Source: Doryteuthis pealeii (Eukaryota; Mollusca; Cephalopoda; Myopsida; Loliginidae). From it: a stretch of DNA of 64,000 nt. A program made the position numbers and the translations under genes. Of the stretch, positions 55,801 through 64,000 are shown piece after piece. Within the stretch, counting starts at the first letter, position 1. The number at the start of each line of letters is the position of its first letter. A model generated the notes under the pieces. The model did not search any database and was not told the DNA's origin. It saw only the letters and a program-made list of their open reading frames with translations. The stretch spans positions 93,563,062 through 93,627,061 of the forward strand of contig CM042157.1 in NCBI GenBank assembly GCA_023376005.1, in the 5' to 3' direction.

Positions 55801-58800
55801 ATATAACACTCATCGCATGATTTTAAACACATTAATATTAAGGGTTGTTTTGAAGCAAATCTATCTCAGACCTTAATAGAGACATTGTTGATTAATAAGA
55901 TGCTAATTAAGATTAAATAATGATTATTTAATAACCATTGAGAATATAATACCTAAGGGAACTGTGATGCTGGTGGTGATGTAGTTTCGATTACAGACTG
56001 ACACACACAATCTCCATTATAATAAGATAAGAGATAACTTGTCATCTTGTAGATTTTGACATGTCGGTGGATCACTGAGTGAAAAGGAAACAAAACAGAA
56101 AGATAGACAAATCCTTGGACTTTGCCAGAGAACGAAAAAAACTGTGGAACATGAAAATGAAGGTTGTACTGGTTGTAGTTGGTGCCCTTGGAAGTGGTCT
56201 GGTTGTAGTTGGTGCTCTTGGAAGTGGTCTGGTTGTAGTTGGTGCCCTTGGAAGTGTCCTGGTTGTAGTTGGTGCCTTGGAAGTGGCCCTGGGTTAAATA
56301 AATCTTGACATTTGTCACTGTCATAGGTAATACACTGGTTGCATTTCTGTATTTATTCTGAAATAAACCAGCTATTTACTAATGAACAGATAAAGAGCTA
56401 AGATGACCCAAATAAACTGTCATAGGTAATACGAAGATGAAATTTTACCCCTTCTTCATTTAGGAGAGCAGATGCCCATTCTGCCCCTCTGACTTGTGGC
56501 ATACAAGTCAGAGGGGCAGAGTGGGCATCTGCTCTCCTAAATGCCCAGTTTATTCAGCCAACTATCATCATCATGAGGTTGCGCTGATTCCCATGACCCT
56601 CTCTCGCCTACCCTCCCTATCGGTTATCACCTGTGGTAGGTCTTCCTCATGGTATCCAGAATCCATGACCTTCAACTACACAGCACCATACACAAGAAAA
56701 AATAATGTACTATGTGTTGTGATGCATTCTTTCTTTCATCTTGATTAAAGTTATTTTATATTATTTAATATTTATATCTGTTATTTGTGTTAATCAATCA
56801 AGAATAAATCCCAGGAGCTTGCTTAATTGCCTCCTGATTGGGTGGCCTTTAAGATTTTTTTTTTAATAAATACGTAACATTCTTAGTAATTGTATATATG
56901 TATTGTAGTTCTCTTCTTATGCAAATTATCTCTATTGTTTTTAATTGTTGGCATCCATCCATCTTCTAGAGATGATAACATGGTGTCCAAAAAACAGAGA
57001 ACCACTGTTATGCACACACACTCGTTAGGGTCAACCAGTGTGTGCACGCAGCAAGAAATAATAAAATAAGATAATACAAAAGGGATGGGATTTTCAAACT
57101 TTTCTCTTTGCTCCCGTGAAAGGGTGGGGGGAGAAGACTGAATGAAAGGCAACAACACTGAATGACAAAAAAGACGACCAGAATCTCAGATAAACACACA
57201 AGAATTTATTCACATTTAATTACAATTTATTTGTATAAAAAAAAACAGGGGTAAGAGCATATATATAAATCTACACGGGATCAGGGGAATAAAATTAATA
57301 TGTAATTCTTATTGTTAAATGAGTGGGTGAGCAATTGAACGGATACAAATATCAACCATATCAATATTACATTAAATGCATGGCAAACAATAGGAATTCA
57401 CAGAATACAAAAAAAAATGTGATACGTTTTGCTTTTTAACTCACTGTGCCGTTGGAATTCACCAAAAAAGTTATTTTCAAAAGACAATTATTGATGTACC
57501 AGCGATATGTCATACCACATATCTAGGGCAGGTTGATATGGGGCATGAACTGTCACCCAAGTAACAGGTCCCCCCTCTCCACACTACTGTTGGGGTCCAA
57601 AGGAAAGGAAAAAAAAAACAATGCAGTTTGGCAACGATAGTGTCGCAGGAGTTGCTGAATAGTGCTGAAATTCCGCATCACACCACCTTATTTGATTTCA
57701 GAGTTTACTCCCCCAGCCTTTCCTTGGAATGAGGTAGAGCCACTAGTCTTTACCTCATTCCAAAGAGATTTTCTAACAGTCTTTTCCTTGTATAATTGTT
57801 TTTGTTTTTATTTGTTTTGTTTTACGGCATATCAACCTTGCTGGGTCATTTAATGCTGACAAAGTTTTGAAAGATTCATAGCGATAGTTTGGAAAAAAAT
57901 TTTTGAAACTCAATTTTTTTTAATAAACAAATTTTCTATTTAACCCATAGATAGGACCCTAACAAGTACTACCACTCCTGGTCAGAGTGGACCTGGGATC
58001 AAGGGGTACTCCACATTCCCCAGACCACCAGAACTGGAACTTCACCATCAGATAGAGTTTAATGTCATACCCAGGACATGAAGACCCTCAGCCACCACCT
58101 TCTAACACATATATGGTAAAAATGGTTGGGGCTTGCCATAAGGGCAATAGGGTTGGGACAATCATATAGGTGCTAGGGCTTGACATGGCTAATTTTGAAA
58201 CTCTCTAATATTATGGACATAGTGCTCTTTTTTTGCTTCTCTTATATTTTTTAAACAAATAGCCTTGAACTTTGCCCTCTCATATTTTCATTTCCACGGG
58301 TCCTAGAAACAAAAAAAAAGAACACGTTTGTACTTCCAGGTGTCTTCTATTTGAGTGCAAAATTTCAAGAATATTGATAAAGATTAGCCGCTTTGATTTA
58401 AAAAAAAAAAAAACAGCGTGTCAAATTTATCCTAAAAAAAACTGGTCATATTTTGGTCTTCAGCTGTTCGACCGAAAATACGGTTTTAACTCGCTGTAAA
58501 AAATAATTCAATTGATGAAATATATATTTAGAAAGATTCCTCTATTCTCTTTCCAACCATATAAATATTTTTAAGATTGGTTAAGAAATACTTGAGAAAT
58601 TGCAAATTTAACTGTTTAAGGTCGCAAATTTGAAAATGTCAGCGTTTTTCAGCTAAATGCTTGTAATGCTACACATATCTAGGGCAGGTTGATATGGGAA
58701 ATGAACTGTTTTTTTTAATCAATAATTAGTGATTTTATTTCAAAGTTTCCTTTCCATTTGGGAAAAATAAAAAAGAGCTTTCCAACCGAGCATCTGATAT

Positions 58801-61800
58801 GGTGGCTTTTAAGTTATTTAAAAAAAGAAAAATACATAACATACATAGAAATTGTATATATGTGTTATTCTTGCCTGGGCGGGTTCATATGGAGGATGAG
58901 CTGTTGCCCATGCAGCAAATCCCTCCTATTCATATCACGAAATTGTATATATGTGTTATTCTTATTCTTGGCAGCCTTCTGTCTACAAGAGACGATGGAG
59001 TAGTGTCAAAGTGTTTTTTTGGGTTTTTTTTAACTACATAGCTTGGGCGGGTTCATATGGAGGATGAGCTGTTGCCCATGCAGCAAATCCCCACTCTCCA
59101 CACTGCCGCTGTGATCCAAAGGAAAGTGAAGGAACCAATGCAGTTTGGCAACGGTAGTGTCGCAGGAGTTGATGGGTAGCACTGGATTTCAGCATCACAC
59201 CACCTTAGGGACTCTGGCTCTTGATTTATTTGGGGGATTTATTTCCCTAGCCTTTCCTAGAAAGGCAGCAGAGGTATTCACTGTGAAAAGATCAAATTAT
59301 TATTATTATCACTAGCAAATATATGCACCCTCCGGGTGCAAGTATTTAAGTTTTAATGTAATAAAATATCGTATTAAATTAGAAAGTCTAATAAGAATGC
59401 AGATAAAAAGATTTGAAACAGAGTGGGGGTATAATAGAAAAATAGAAATGAAACTTACTCTTTCATCACTCCCGTCTTTCATTGCTGAATTTTACTTATT
59501 TAACTATTTAGTTAAATTAGGAAATAAAGAATAAAATTACACTTATTTTTTCTTGTTAATGGATTTCATTTAAGATTCATTGGAGAGATTTTTGTTTATA
59601 TTCATTAGAATAAAACCAAACAGAAATCAATAATACTAAGCACATATTTAATAAAATCACATTTTTAATATCAATATGCAAATTAGCCTTCCCGTTCACA
59701 CTGCAAACTGGTATTTTTTGTATATATAAATACAATAGCATGTTATTAGTATGTAGATATGGACAACACTAATAAAAAGGTGAAGCAATTTTATTAATAA
59801 TTGAGGTTTAAATATAAATAAAATCATGAAGAATGTGATGAAAATAACTATGTTAATTGTGACTCGATTAGTAATATAGTTTCGGTTACAGACAGAAAAA
59901 TACACAATCTCCATTATAATAAGATTTAGAATGTTTAAAGTCCTGCAAAACTTTTTCCTTAATATGGATGTGAGATCCTATCATAAAAAAGTGAAATAAT
60001 AATAATAAAGTTATTAGATTATTACTAACTAACTATTCAAGAGATAAACCTTCATTAAGTCTATCTACTTACCTGGTAGTTCAACTCTTGAGGGCAGGTA
60101 GTAGATGAAAAGGTTTCGTGGAAGAGACAAGAAACATCATAAGAATTAATTGATATAAGATATCCGGTTAAATCTTAATATATGTGTTATAGTTTTCTTA
60201 TCTATTAATAATGGAGATTCGCTTACGGTTTTTGTCTGTAACAAAAATTACGTCACTGCCTACGTCACAATTACCAAAGTTGCCAATACATAGAATAAAG
60301 AACAATTATTATTAATAAAATAGATATAAGCTATTCTTTATAATTCAATGTTTGAATCCTTTCAATTGTAATAAATAAACTATATATTATTTAAATAAAT
60401 AAAATATATAAACTATGAAATTAATTAGAAAATTTGTATTACTTTAAATGGAAAAAATTATCTGCCAAATTTGTAATCCATTTAAAAAAATTATTTTTTA
60501 ATCTCGCCCGTTTTTCAGTCACAATAAGTTAACTAAAAGTTTACAAATAAATAAATACCAACGATTTTGTGTAAAATTTATGTGCAAAATATTCAAAATA
60601 ATTATTTAATTAATAATTAATAGATGCACGCAACATATTATTTGAGGGGAACAGGACTAAGTTTCCATTTCAAATTGCTAATTTTTTTTTACTCCTTTAA
60701 TAAATTTAATGATTTTGCTTACTTATGATAAAAACCCTCAGACATCGAATTTTTAACTGCCTCCCCTCAGAGAATATCTTTTTAAAAATAATCTTTACAC
60801 CACCCAGAGGGTGTTTTTTTGTTGCTAGTAATGTTAAATCTTAATATATGTGTTCTAGTTTTCTTATAATGTGAATTATTTCCTTTTTTAAAAAATCAAT
60901 AATTAGTGATTTTATTTCTCATTCTCCTTTGTTTTCAGAAATTCCGTCAAGCTGGTTTCAAACGGATGATAGTGCAAACCGGATCCAGTCCCATTCCAAT
61001 CCAGACCCAGGTTTGTGGATTAGAAGTTCACTGCTACGATTATAAATCTTCAATTCATGAAGACATCAAAAATGCCGACCTTGTGATCAGTCATGCAGGT
61101 AAATAGTTTTTATTTAAAGTCAAAAAGAGATTTAATAAATGACATCATTGAAAATTTGTTTCTTTTGTGTCATATAACACCTAAATAATGACAATGGAAT
61201 CTTCTATTTTTTTCTATAAATAAAGTCTGATGAAACCTTGAAAGAGAGAAACAATGAGATCACACAGGACTTGTTAATTCAACCTAGCAATTGATAATTA
61301 CTCTGTACACCTTGTGTTGTAGAGTAGCTAGCTCCTCTTCAGCATTCTACCAAATAGCCTGGCTCATAGTTTTAGATAGTCTATGATTAAGGACTTCCAC
61401 AGTGGATTAAAAGCTGATTAATATTCGAACTGATCTTACTGCATTTGGCTATACCGCATTTGACCCTCCTCTATTTCTTGTAAGTTTGTCTTGTTAATTG
61501 TTTTGTAATTTATTGTTCTGTGTTTTTGTATGTATCCATTAGCACCGGATACTGGTGCTGAATAAATATATTAAGCACTCAGTTTCTTCTGTGTATCATT
61601 TTATCTTGATGAATCAACACCTTGTATCTTTGCTTAGTAAACCTTTTCCCCTATACTTAATATACATTGGATTTCTTCCTATTATTTCTACTTTAACTCT
61701 GATACAGGATTTACAGCAATTTGCTTCTTATTTTAATTTAGTTAATAAAAGTTAAGAAATATTTTTTTTTCAGTTCACATATAAAATTTAAAGAGTGAAA

Positions 61801-63510
61801 GTTTAAAGAGTGAAATGCTTATAGGTCATATTTAACTATTTTATTGATCTGTTATTGTGACATTCTCAGAACTCTGATTGGAATAAAGAGCAGCCTGGCC
61901 TTTTTTGAAAGTAAGCCATTTAAATTAGAGGTTCTCAACCAGGGGTCTATCGAAGTAGGAACCTTGTGGTTTCTAGCCGAACGCTCTACTGACTGAGCTA
62001 ACCCGGCCCCTTGTGCGCTATTCTGTATTATTACCAGACTTTTAAACATCGAATGGTAATGGGGGTGTCCACCAAAATACAATAGGAATCAAAGGGGCCT
62101 ATAGGTAAAAAAAAAATTGTTGAGAATCACTAAACTTTAAACACTTTTCCTTTTGAGAAAATTTCCATTGTTGGTACTTTTAGCAATGTACTTCCTTTCT
62201 ATAGAAGGGGGGAAATATATGGGGCAAAATAGACCTTTGAATCAACAAGAACCAAATACAAGAGGGTTCTCTGTCTTTTCACAAGCCAGACCCTCTGTTG
62301 GTCAACACATTCTTTGTCTAGCAGCTGGAAAATCCGTCATTGTAGTCGAAATAATCTTTAGCAGTTCAAAATCACATTTCCTATTTAGTTTTGTTTCTGT
62401 TCGACTAAAATCCATTTCTTTACTGAAAAGCGCTTCGTCGTCGACTGCTGCTGCTGACTGCACTAGCGCTCGACTCACTTGTTATTTTATGGGCATATTA
62501 GCCAAACATCCGGGCACATCAGTCGAACCTCACGTCCATCCAGTGCTCAAAATGTTTTTGCATGCGGGAGGACGTGAGTTCGATCCCGGCAGGAAGACAA
62601 TGTCTTGCTCTTTTTCCTTTCTCGTTCTCCATCACACTTTCGTCGCCAGCACAGTCTTTACCAACTGAGCACGTTACTCACTTCCTGACACCTTCAAACA
62701 CAGCAGTCGTCATATGTAATTGTTTTGCTTTCCCAGCAGTTCTAGTCTTCTCACTAGCACTATCCAACTATATCTTCTCTTCCACTCGTTTCGACAGCCA
62801 AAATGCTACTGCAGACTTTCTCACCTGATCTGGGAGGGCAGGTCCTTAAATATCCCATTGCTGTGTTTCATCCAGGCTCCTTACTCTGAATTGCACATTC
62901 GACATTCATCAGAACGCGTCAATCCTCACGACGAGACTTTACATCCGGGTTACTCTGCACTGCTCATGTGGAATTTCACCAGCATTTCAGCAATGAAGAA
63001 GTGATGAGTTCAATTTCCGTGGTCACTCGCCACACTCCTCCCCCTCATACAGGCCAAACATATCCGGACTCATTTCGTTCGTGGGGGCTGGGAATCTGCT
63101 CGTCCACAAACCTAGAAAAAATTTAATCCTGAGTATCTGGGGTATAAACTGTACGAAAAGTCACTACTTGTATTTAGTAGGTGTGTGGCGCTCCACCTCA
63201 GATGCAAAAACAATCTCCTTTGTCTAGTGCTAGTGAAAGGGGGATAGATTCCCTCACTGTCTTACTGATACCAACTTTAGGTCACCCCAATAACTTTTCT
63301 TACTTACTGTGGTTTATCCACAGGTCCTGCTTGTCAATATATAATGTACATTATTTTTTTAATCTTATCAGGTGCAGGCACTGTCCTAGAAACTTTGTCG
63401 CTTGGGAAACCACTGATCACAGTTGTAAATGAAAAGCTGATGAACAATCACCAAATGGAACTGGCTCTACAGATGCAAAAAGATGGACATTCATTGTACT
63501 GCAACTGCAG
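52621..63510 (+). CDS. ALG13: ALG13, UDP-GlcNAc transferase catalytic subunit (partial; 3' end outside window)
   Basis: Gene-level entry: exons 52621-52722, 60939-61098, 63372-63510 join in phase to 133 residues. ALG13 binds the membrane anchor ALG14 on the cytosolic face of the ER. Together they transfer GlcNAc from UDP-GlcNAc to GlcNAc-PP-dolichol, the second step of N-glycan precursor assembly. Family signatures seen: VFVTVGTT (11-18), [16 protein letters not shown] (across exons 2-3) and [14 protein letters not shown] (from 106), the last two being the nucleotide-sugar-binding region of the GT28 C-terminal fold. About 30 residues of the domain should follow beyond base 64000. Whether the gene also encodes the OTU and Tudor domains of the long vertebrate form cannot be seen. 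There are no frameshifts or lost key residues. Confidence 0.93.
52723..53465. other. ALG13 intron 1, 5' part
   Basis: (CT)n at 52797-52826 and AT-rich sequence; no other feature. Confidence 0.4.
53470..53960 (-). mobile_element. Repeat family C, long copy
   Basis: GTGGATTAGCAGACCATGAC to ACTGAGATTGATATGCCGTA, inverted, with all family blocks. Confidence 0.8.
53972..54125 (-). repeat. Second, 3'-truncated family C copy in tandem
   Basis: GAGTGGTAGTACCTGTTAGG to GTTGATATGCCATAAAAC repeats the first part of the neighbouring copy. Confidence 0.75.
54165..54475 (+). mobile_element. Non-LTR retrotransposon reverse-transcriptase relic
   Basis: A broken translation shows GVLQGYTLA, then FLFIICF, then [16 protein letters not shown]. 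These are RT motifs B and C (the usual YADD, interrupted by a stop) of an invertebrate LINE of the RTE/jockey kind. Multiple stops; inactive. Confidence 0.75.
54544..54600. repeat. Near-perfect hairpin, 28-bp arms
   Basis: CGGATAAAAAAATTGTCATA...GAAGA, 2-nt loop, inverted copy ending TTAATCCG. The left arm with its flank (CTAGATACATAATACATTT) is repeated at 55058-55100. Confidence 0.85.
54860..55060 (+). repeat. Repeat family G
   Basis: CTTTTTGATTTAGTGCGTCC, TTTGCTTTGAATGAGTCC, AATTTATGGGTCCCAACT blocks as at 15143-15450. Confidence 0.65.
55501..56027 (-). mobile_element. Non-autonomous Helitron, intact ends
   Basis: Minus strand: A|TCTTATTATAATGGAGATTG to a TGCCCGGAGGGTGCA hairpin and CTAG. 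527 bp, shorter than its 620-bp relatives because of an internal deletion. Confidence 0.8.
56166..56290. repeat. 30-bp minisatellite, about four units
   Basis: GGTTGTAGTTGGTGCCCTTG plus GAAGTGGTCT units. The 72- and 123-codon open frames across it reflect the repeat and are not genes. Confidence 0.85.
56457..56543. repeat. GC-rich perfect hairpin, 41-bp arms
   Basis: CATTTAGGAGAGCAGATGCC...CTGACTTGT, a 5-nt loop GGCAT, then the inverted copy. The single mismatch would be a G-U pair in RNA. It is markedly more GC-rich than its flanks. Confidence 0.85.
56544..57519. other. ALG13 intron 1, nothing recognised
   Basis: Mixed-composition intron. 56560-56720 is GC-balanced and may be a LINE 3' relic, but I cannot support that. 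Confidence 0.35.
57520..57745 (+). repeat. Repeat family H
   Basis: TAGGGCAGGTTGATATGGGG, CAATGCAGTTTGGCAACGAT, AGTGTCGCAGGAGTTGCTGA and CCAGCCTTTCCTTGGAATGA blocks. Confidence 0.7.
57804..58192 (+). mobile_element. Repeat family C
   Basis: From GTTTTGTTTTACGGCATATC to AGGTGCTAGGGCTTGACATG; lacks the GC-rich 3' third. Confidence 0.8.
58193..58655 (-). repeat. Relative of the 19184-19510 repeat
   Basis: TTAGAAAGATTCC, CTTTCCAACCATATAAATAT and AAATACTTGAGAAATTGCAA are the inverse of blocks at 19375-19510. Confidence 0.55.
58862..59290 (+). repeat. Repeat family H, partial plus full copy
   Basis: GCGGGTTCATATGGAGGATG and AGCTGTTGCCCATGCAGCAA occur at 58878 and again at 59046. The second copy is full length to CTTTCCTAGAAAGGCAGCAG. 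Confidence 0.7.
59312..59924 (-). mobile_element. Non-autonomous Helitron, intact ends
   Basis: Minus strand A|TCTTATTATAATGGAGATTG to a GCACCCGGAGGGTGC hairpin and CTAG|T. Confidence 0.85.
60201..60828 (+). mobile_element. Non-autonomous Helitron, second subfamily, intact ends
   Basis: A|TCTATTAATAATGGAGATTC at the 5' end, two ACGTCA motifs (about 60250-60267), a CACCCAGAGGGTG hairpin (60800-60813) and CTAG|T (60825-60828). It ends 110 bp before ALG13 exon 2. Confidence 0.85.
60939..61098 (+). CDS. ALG13: ALG13 exon 2 (residues 35-88)
   Basis: 160 nt between a GTTTTCAG acceptor and GCAG|GTAAAT. It enters in phase 0 and exits in phase 1. It encodes [17 protein letters not shown] ... [18 protein letters not shown]. 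The IVQTG strand and the ADLVISHAG motif, which contacts the donor nucleotide in this fold, are typical of ALG13. Confidence 0.93.
61099..61934. other. ALG13 intron 2, possible LTR-like block
   Basis: 61300-61580 is less AT-rich and ends GCACCGGATACTGGTGCTGA, ATAAATATATTAAGCACTC. That pattern, with a polyadenylation-type AATAAA, could be a solo LTR or a LINE tail. No second copy is present. Confidence 0.35.
61940..62010 (-). mobile_element. tRNA-like SINE head
   Basis: Minus strand: GGCCGGGTTAGCTCAGTCAG (A box) and CCACAAGGTTCCTACTTCGA (degraded B box). It matches the family A SINE head at 3905. Its anticodon-arm region does not fold as a proper tRNA, so it is not called a tRNA gene. Confidence 0.6.
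62150..63175 (+). other. GC-balanced intronic block, unclassified
   Basis: Base composition is clearly different from its surroundings. It contains a pol III B-box-like GAGTTCGATCCCGGC (62576-62590) and open frames up to 171 codons (62153-62668). The frames have no recognisable domain and sit in an ALG13 intron, so I treat it as an old transposon. Confidence 0.4.
63178..63295 (+). mobile_element. SINE family A 3' fragment
   Basis: GGCGCTCCACCTCAGATGCA, ATCTCCTTTGTCTAGTGCTA, TTCCCTCACTGTC. It ends about 75 bp before ALG13 exon 3. Confidence 0.75.
63372..63510 (+). CDS. ALG13: ALG13 exon 3 (residues 88-134)
   Basis: 139 nt between a TTATCAG acceptor and CTGCAG|GTCAGT. It enters in phase 1 and exits in phase 2. 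It encodes [20 protein letters not shown], then [14 protein letters not shown] and a [15 protein letters not shown] end. This is the conserved donor-binding loop and helix of ALG13. The donor is slightly non-consensus (GTCAGT), but the frame beyond it soon degenerates. Confidence 0.93.
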
Positions 63511-64000
63511 GTCAGTTAATAATTATTTATTTACTCTTTACACTGGTCGTGTCAGGGGGATGGAAAAATGACTGCATCCCTTTTGCATGGTAAATTAGTA
63601 AAAGGCACCTAATCGGTAGGTAGTCTACATCTACGCTTCAAAGACGTCTCTGGGAGAGACATGAGGATATGCCACATTGACAAAAACACATGAAAGGTAG
63701 ATGCAGAAAATTGAGTGGTCTGGTGCCTTAATGTTAAACAAGGCACAAAGAGGAGTGAGGAGGAGAGGAGAGTAGCCTCCACAGCAAAGAGAGCCAGAAA
63801 GAATGAGAGAAAACAACAGCTCCAGCAAGAATCATTGTTTGTGTGCAGTCAGTGTACCAAAGACTGTCACTAAAGGGTTGGCCTGCTCGCCCACTTGCGC
63901 AGATGCAGATAAAAACTATTTTATTTAAAAAAACATTTTTTTGGTAATTTATGAGGAAGTGCGTCCTGGTCCCCTGCCTCCGAAATTGCTGCCCGGTGAA
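63511..64000. other. ALG13 intron 3, partial
   Basis: No exon seen. 63935-64000 (GAGGAAGTGCGTCCTGGTCC, ATTGCTGCCCGGTGAA) is a copy of the repeat end at 49370 and 49800-49850. Confidence 0.5.

Larger units (their letters stand above)
55270..56435. repeat. Direct repeat bracketing a Helitron
   Basis: GACTGGTTGCATCTTGGTAT...CAAATAAACTGTCATACC (55292-55383) recurs as CACTGGTTGCATTTCTGTAT...CAAATAAACTGTCATAGG (56333-56426). The Helitron at 55501-56027 and a minisatellite lie between the copies. Confidence 0.7.

Noticed and set aside
55953..56324. 123-codon and overlapping 72-codon open frames with repeated residues
   Set aside because: Both cross the 30-bp minisatellite and a Helitron end. The repeated residues simply reflect the tandem DNA repeat.
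61240..61262. CTGATGAAACCTTGAAAGAG as a hammerhead core
   Set aside because: The bases between CTGATGA and GAAA cannot form stem II.
61940..62010. Possible tRNA gene on the minus strand
   Set aside because: It resembles a tRNA head, but the T arm is degraded and it matches the SINE family A head.
62153..62668. 171-codon open frame with a hydrophobic start resembling a signal peptide
   Set aside because: It lies in an ALG13 intron on the same strand, has no recognisable domain, and overlaps a repeat-like block with a tRNA-type B box. Probably chance in GC-balanced transposon DNA.

Overview
The window is eukaryotic nuclear DNA. It is strongly AT-rich, with short coding exons between long introns and a very dense load of SINEs, Helitrons, MITEs, fold-back repeats, minisatellites and AT/CT/CA microsatellites. 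Coding density is only about 5%. The tRNA-derived SINEs, LINE remnants, large introns and animal-type proteins suggest a lophotrochozoan. A mollusc, possibly a coleoid cephalopod, is my inference rather than something the bases prove.

Two protein-coding genes can be assembled by splice phase. Both run off the window. (1) On the minus strand, nine consecutive exons from 30947 down to 1926 encode the first 1047 residues of an Arkadia/RNF111-like E3 ubiquitin ligase. It is acidic and Ser/His-rich, with a cluster of SUMO-interacting motifs (IEVVKV and VVVDLTE are the clearest) and His/Pro-rich tracts. The catalytic RING domain would lie beyond base 1. An acceptor just upstream of the start codon shows that at least one 5' non-coding exon lies further up, probably in 31-39 kb. 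(2) On the plus strand, exons at 52621-52722, 60939-61098 and 63372-63510 encode the first 133 residues of ALG13. ALG13 is the catalytic subunit of the UDP-GlcNAc transferase that adds the second sugar of the dolichol-linked oligosaccharide. Its last exon(s) lie beyond base 64000. The genes are divergently transcribed and have no obvious functional link.

Layout: 1-31 kb is RNF111 exons and repeat-filled introns. 31-39 kb is the RNF111 5' region. 39-52 kb is intergenic, made of SINEs, a hAT-type MITE, a minisatellite, inverted repeat pairs and Helitrons. 52.5-64 kb is ALG13 with introns full of Helitrons, a LINE reverse-transcriptase relic and other repeats.

The most striking non-coding element is at 17623-17664 (+ strand). 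It matches the complete secondary-structure consensus of a type I hammerhead ribozyme: five-pair stem I, CTGATGA, four-pair stem II, GAAA, a minimal stem III and a GTC cleavage triplet. This is the architecture known from Penelope-like and retrozyme elements. Two other repeat families share a related CTGAAGA / stem / GAAAC layout. Other notable structures are Helitrons with intact A|TC...CTAG|T ends and CRE-like ACGTCA pairs, an inverted duplication of a mariner transposase 3' end, a series of long near-perfect hairpins, and a tandem duplication of an RNF111 exon edge with its splice donor.
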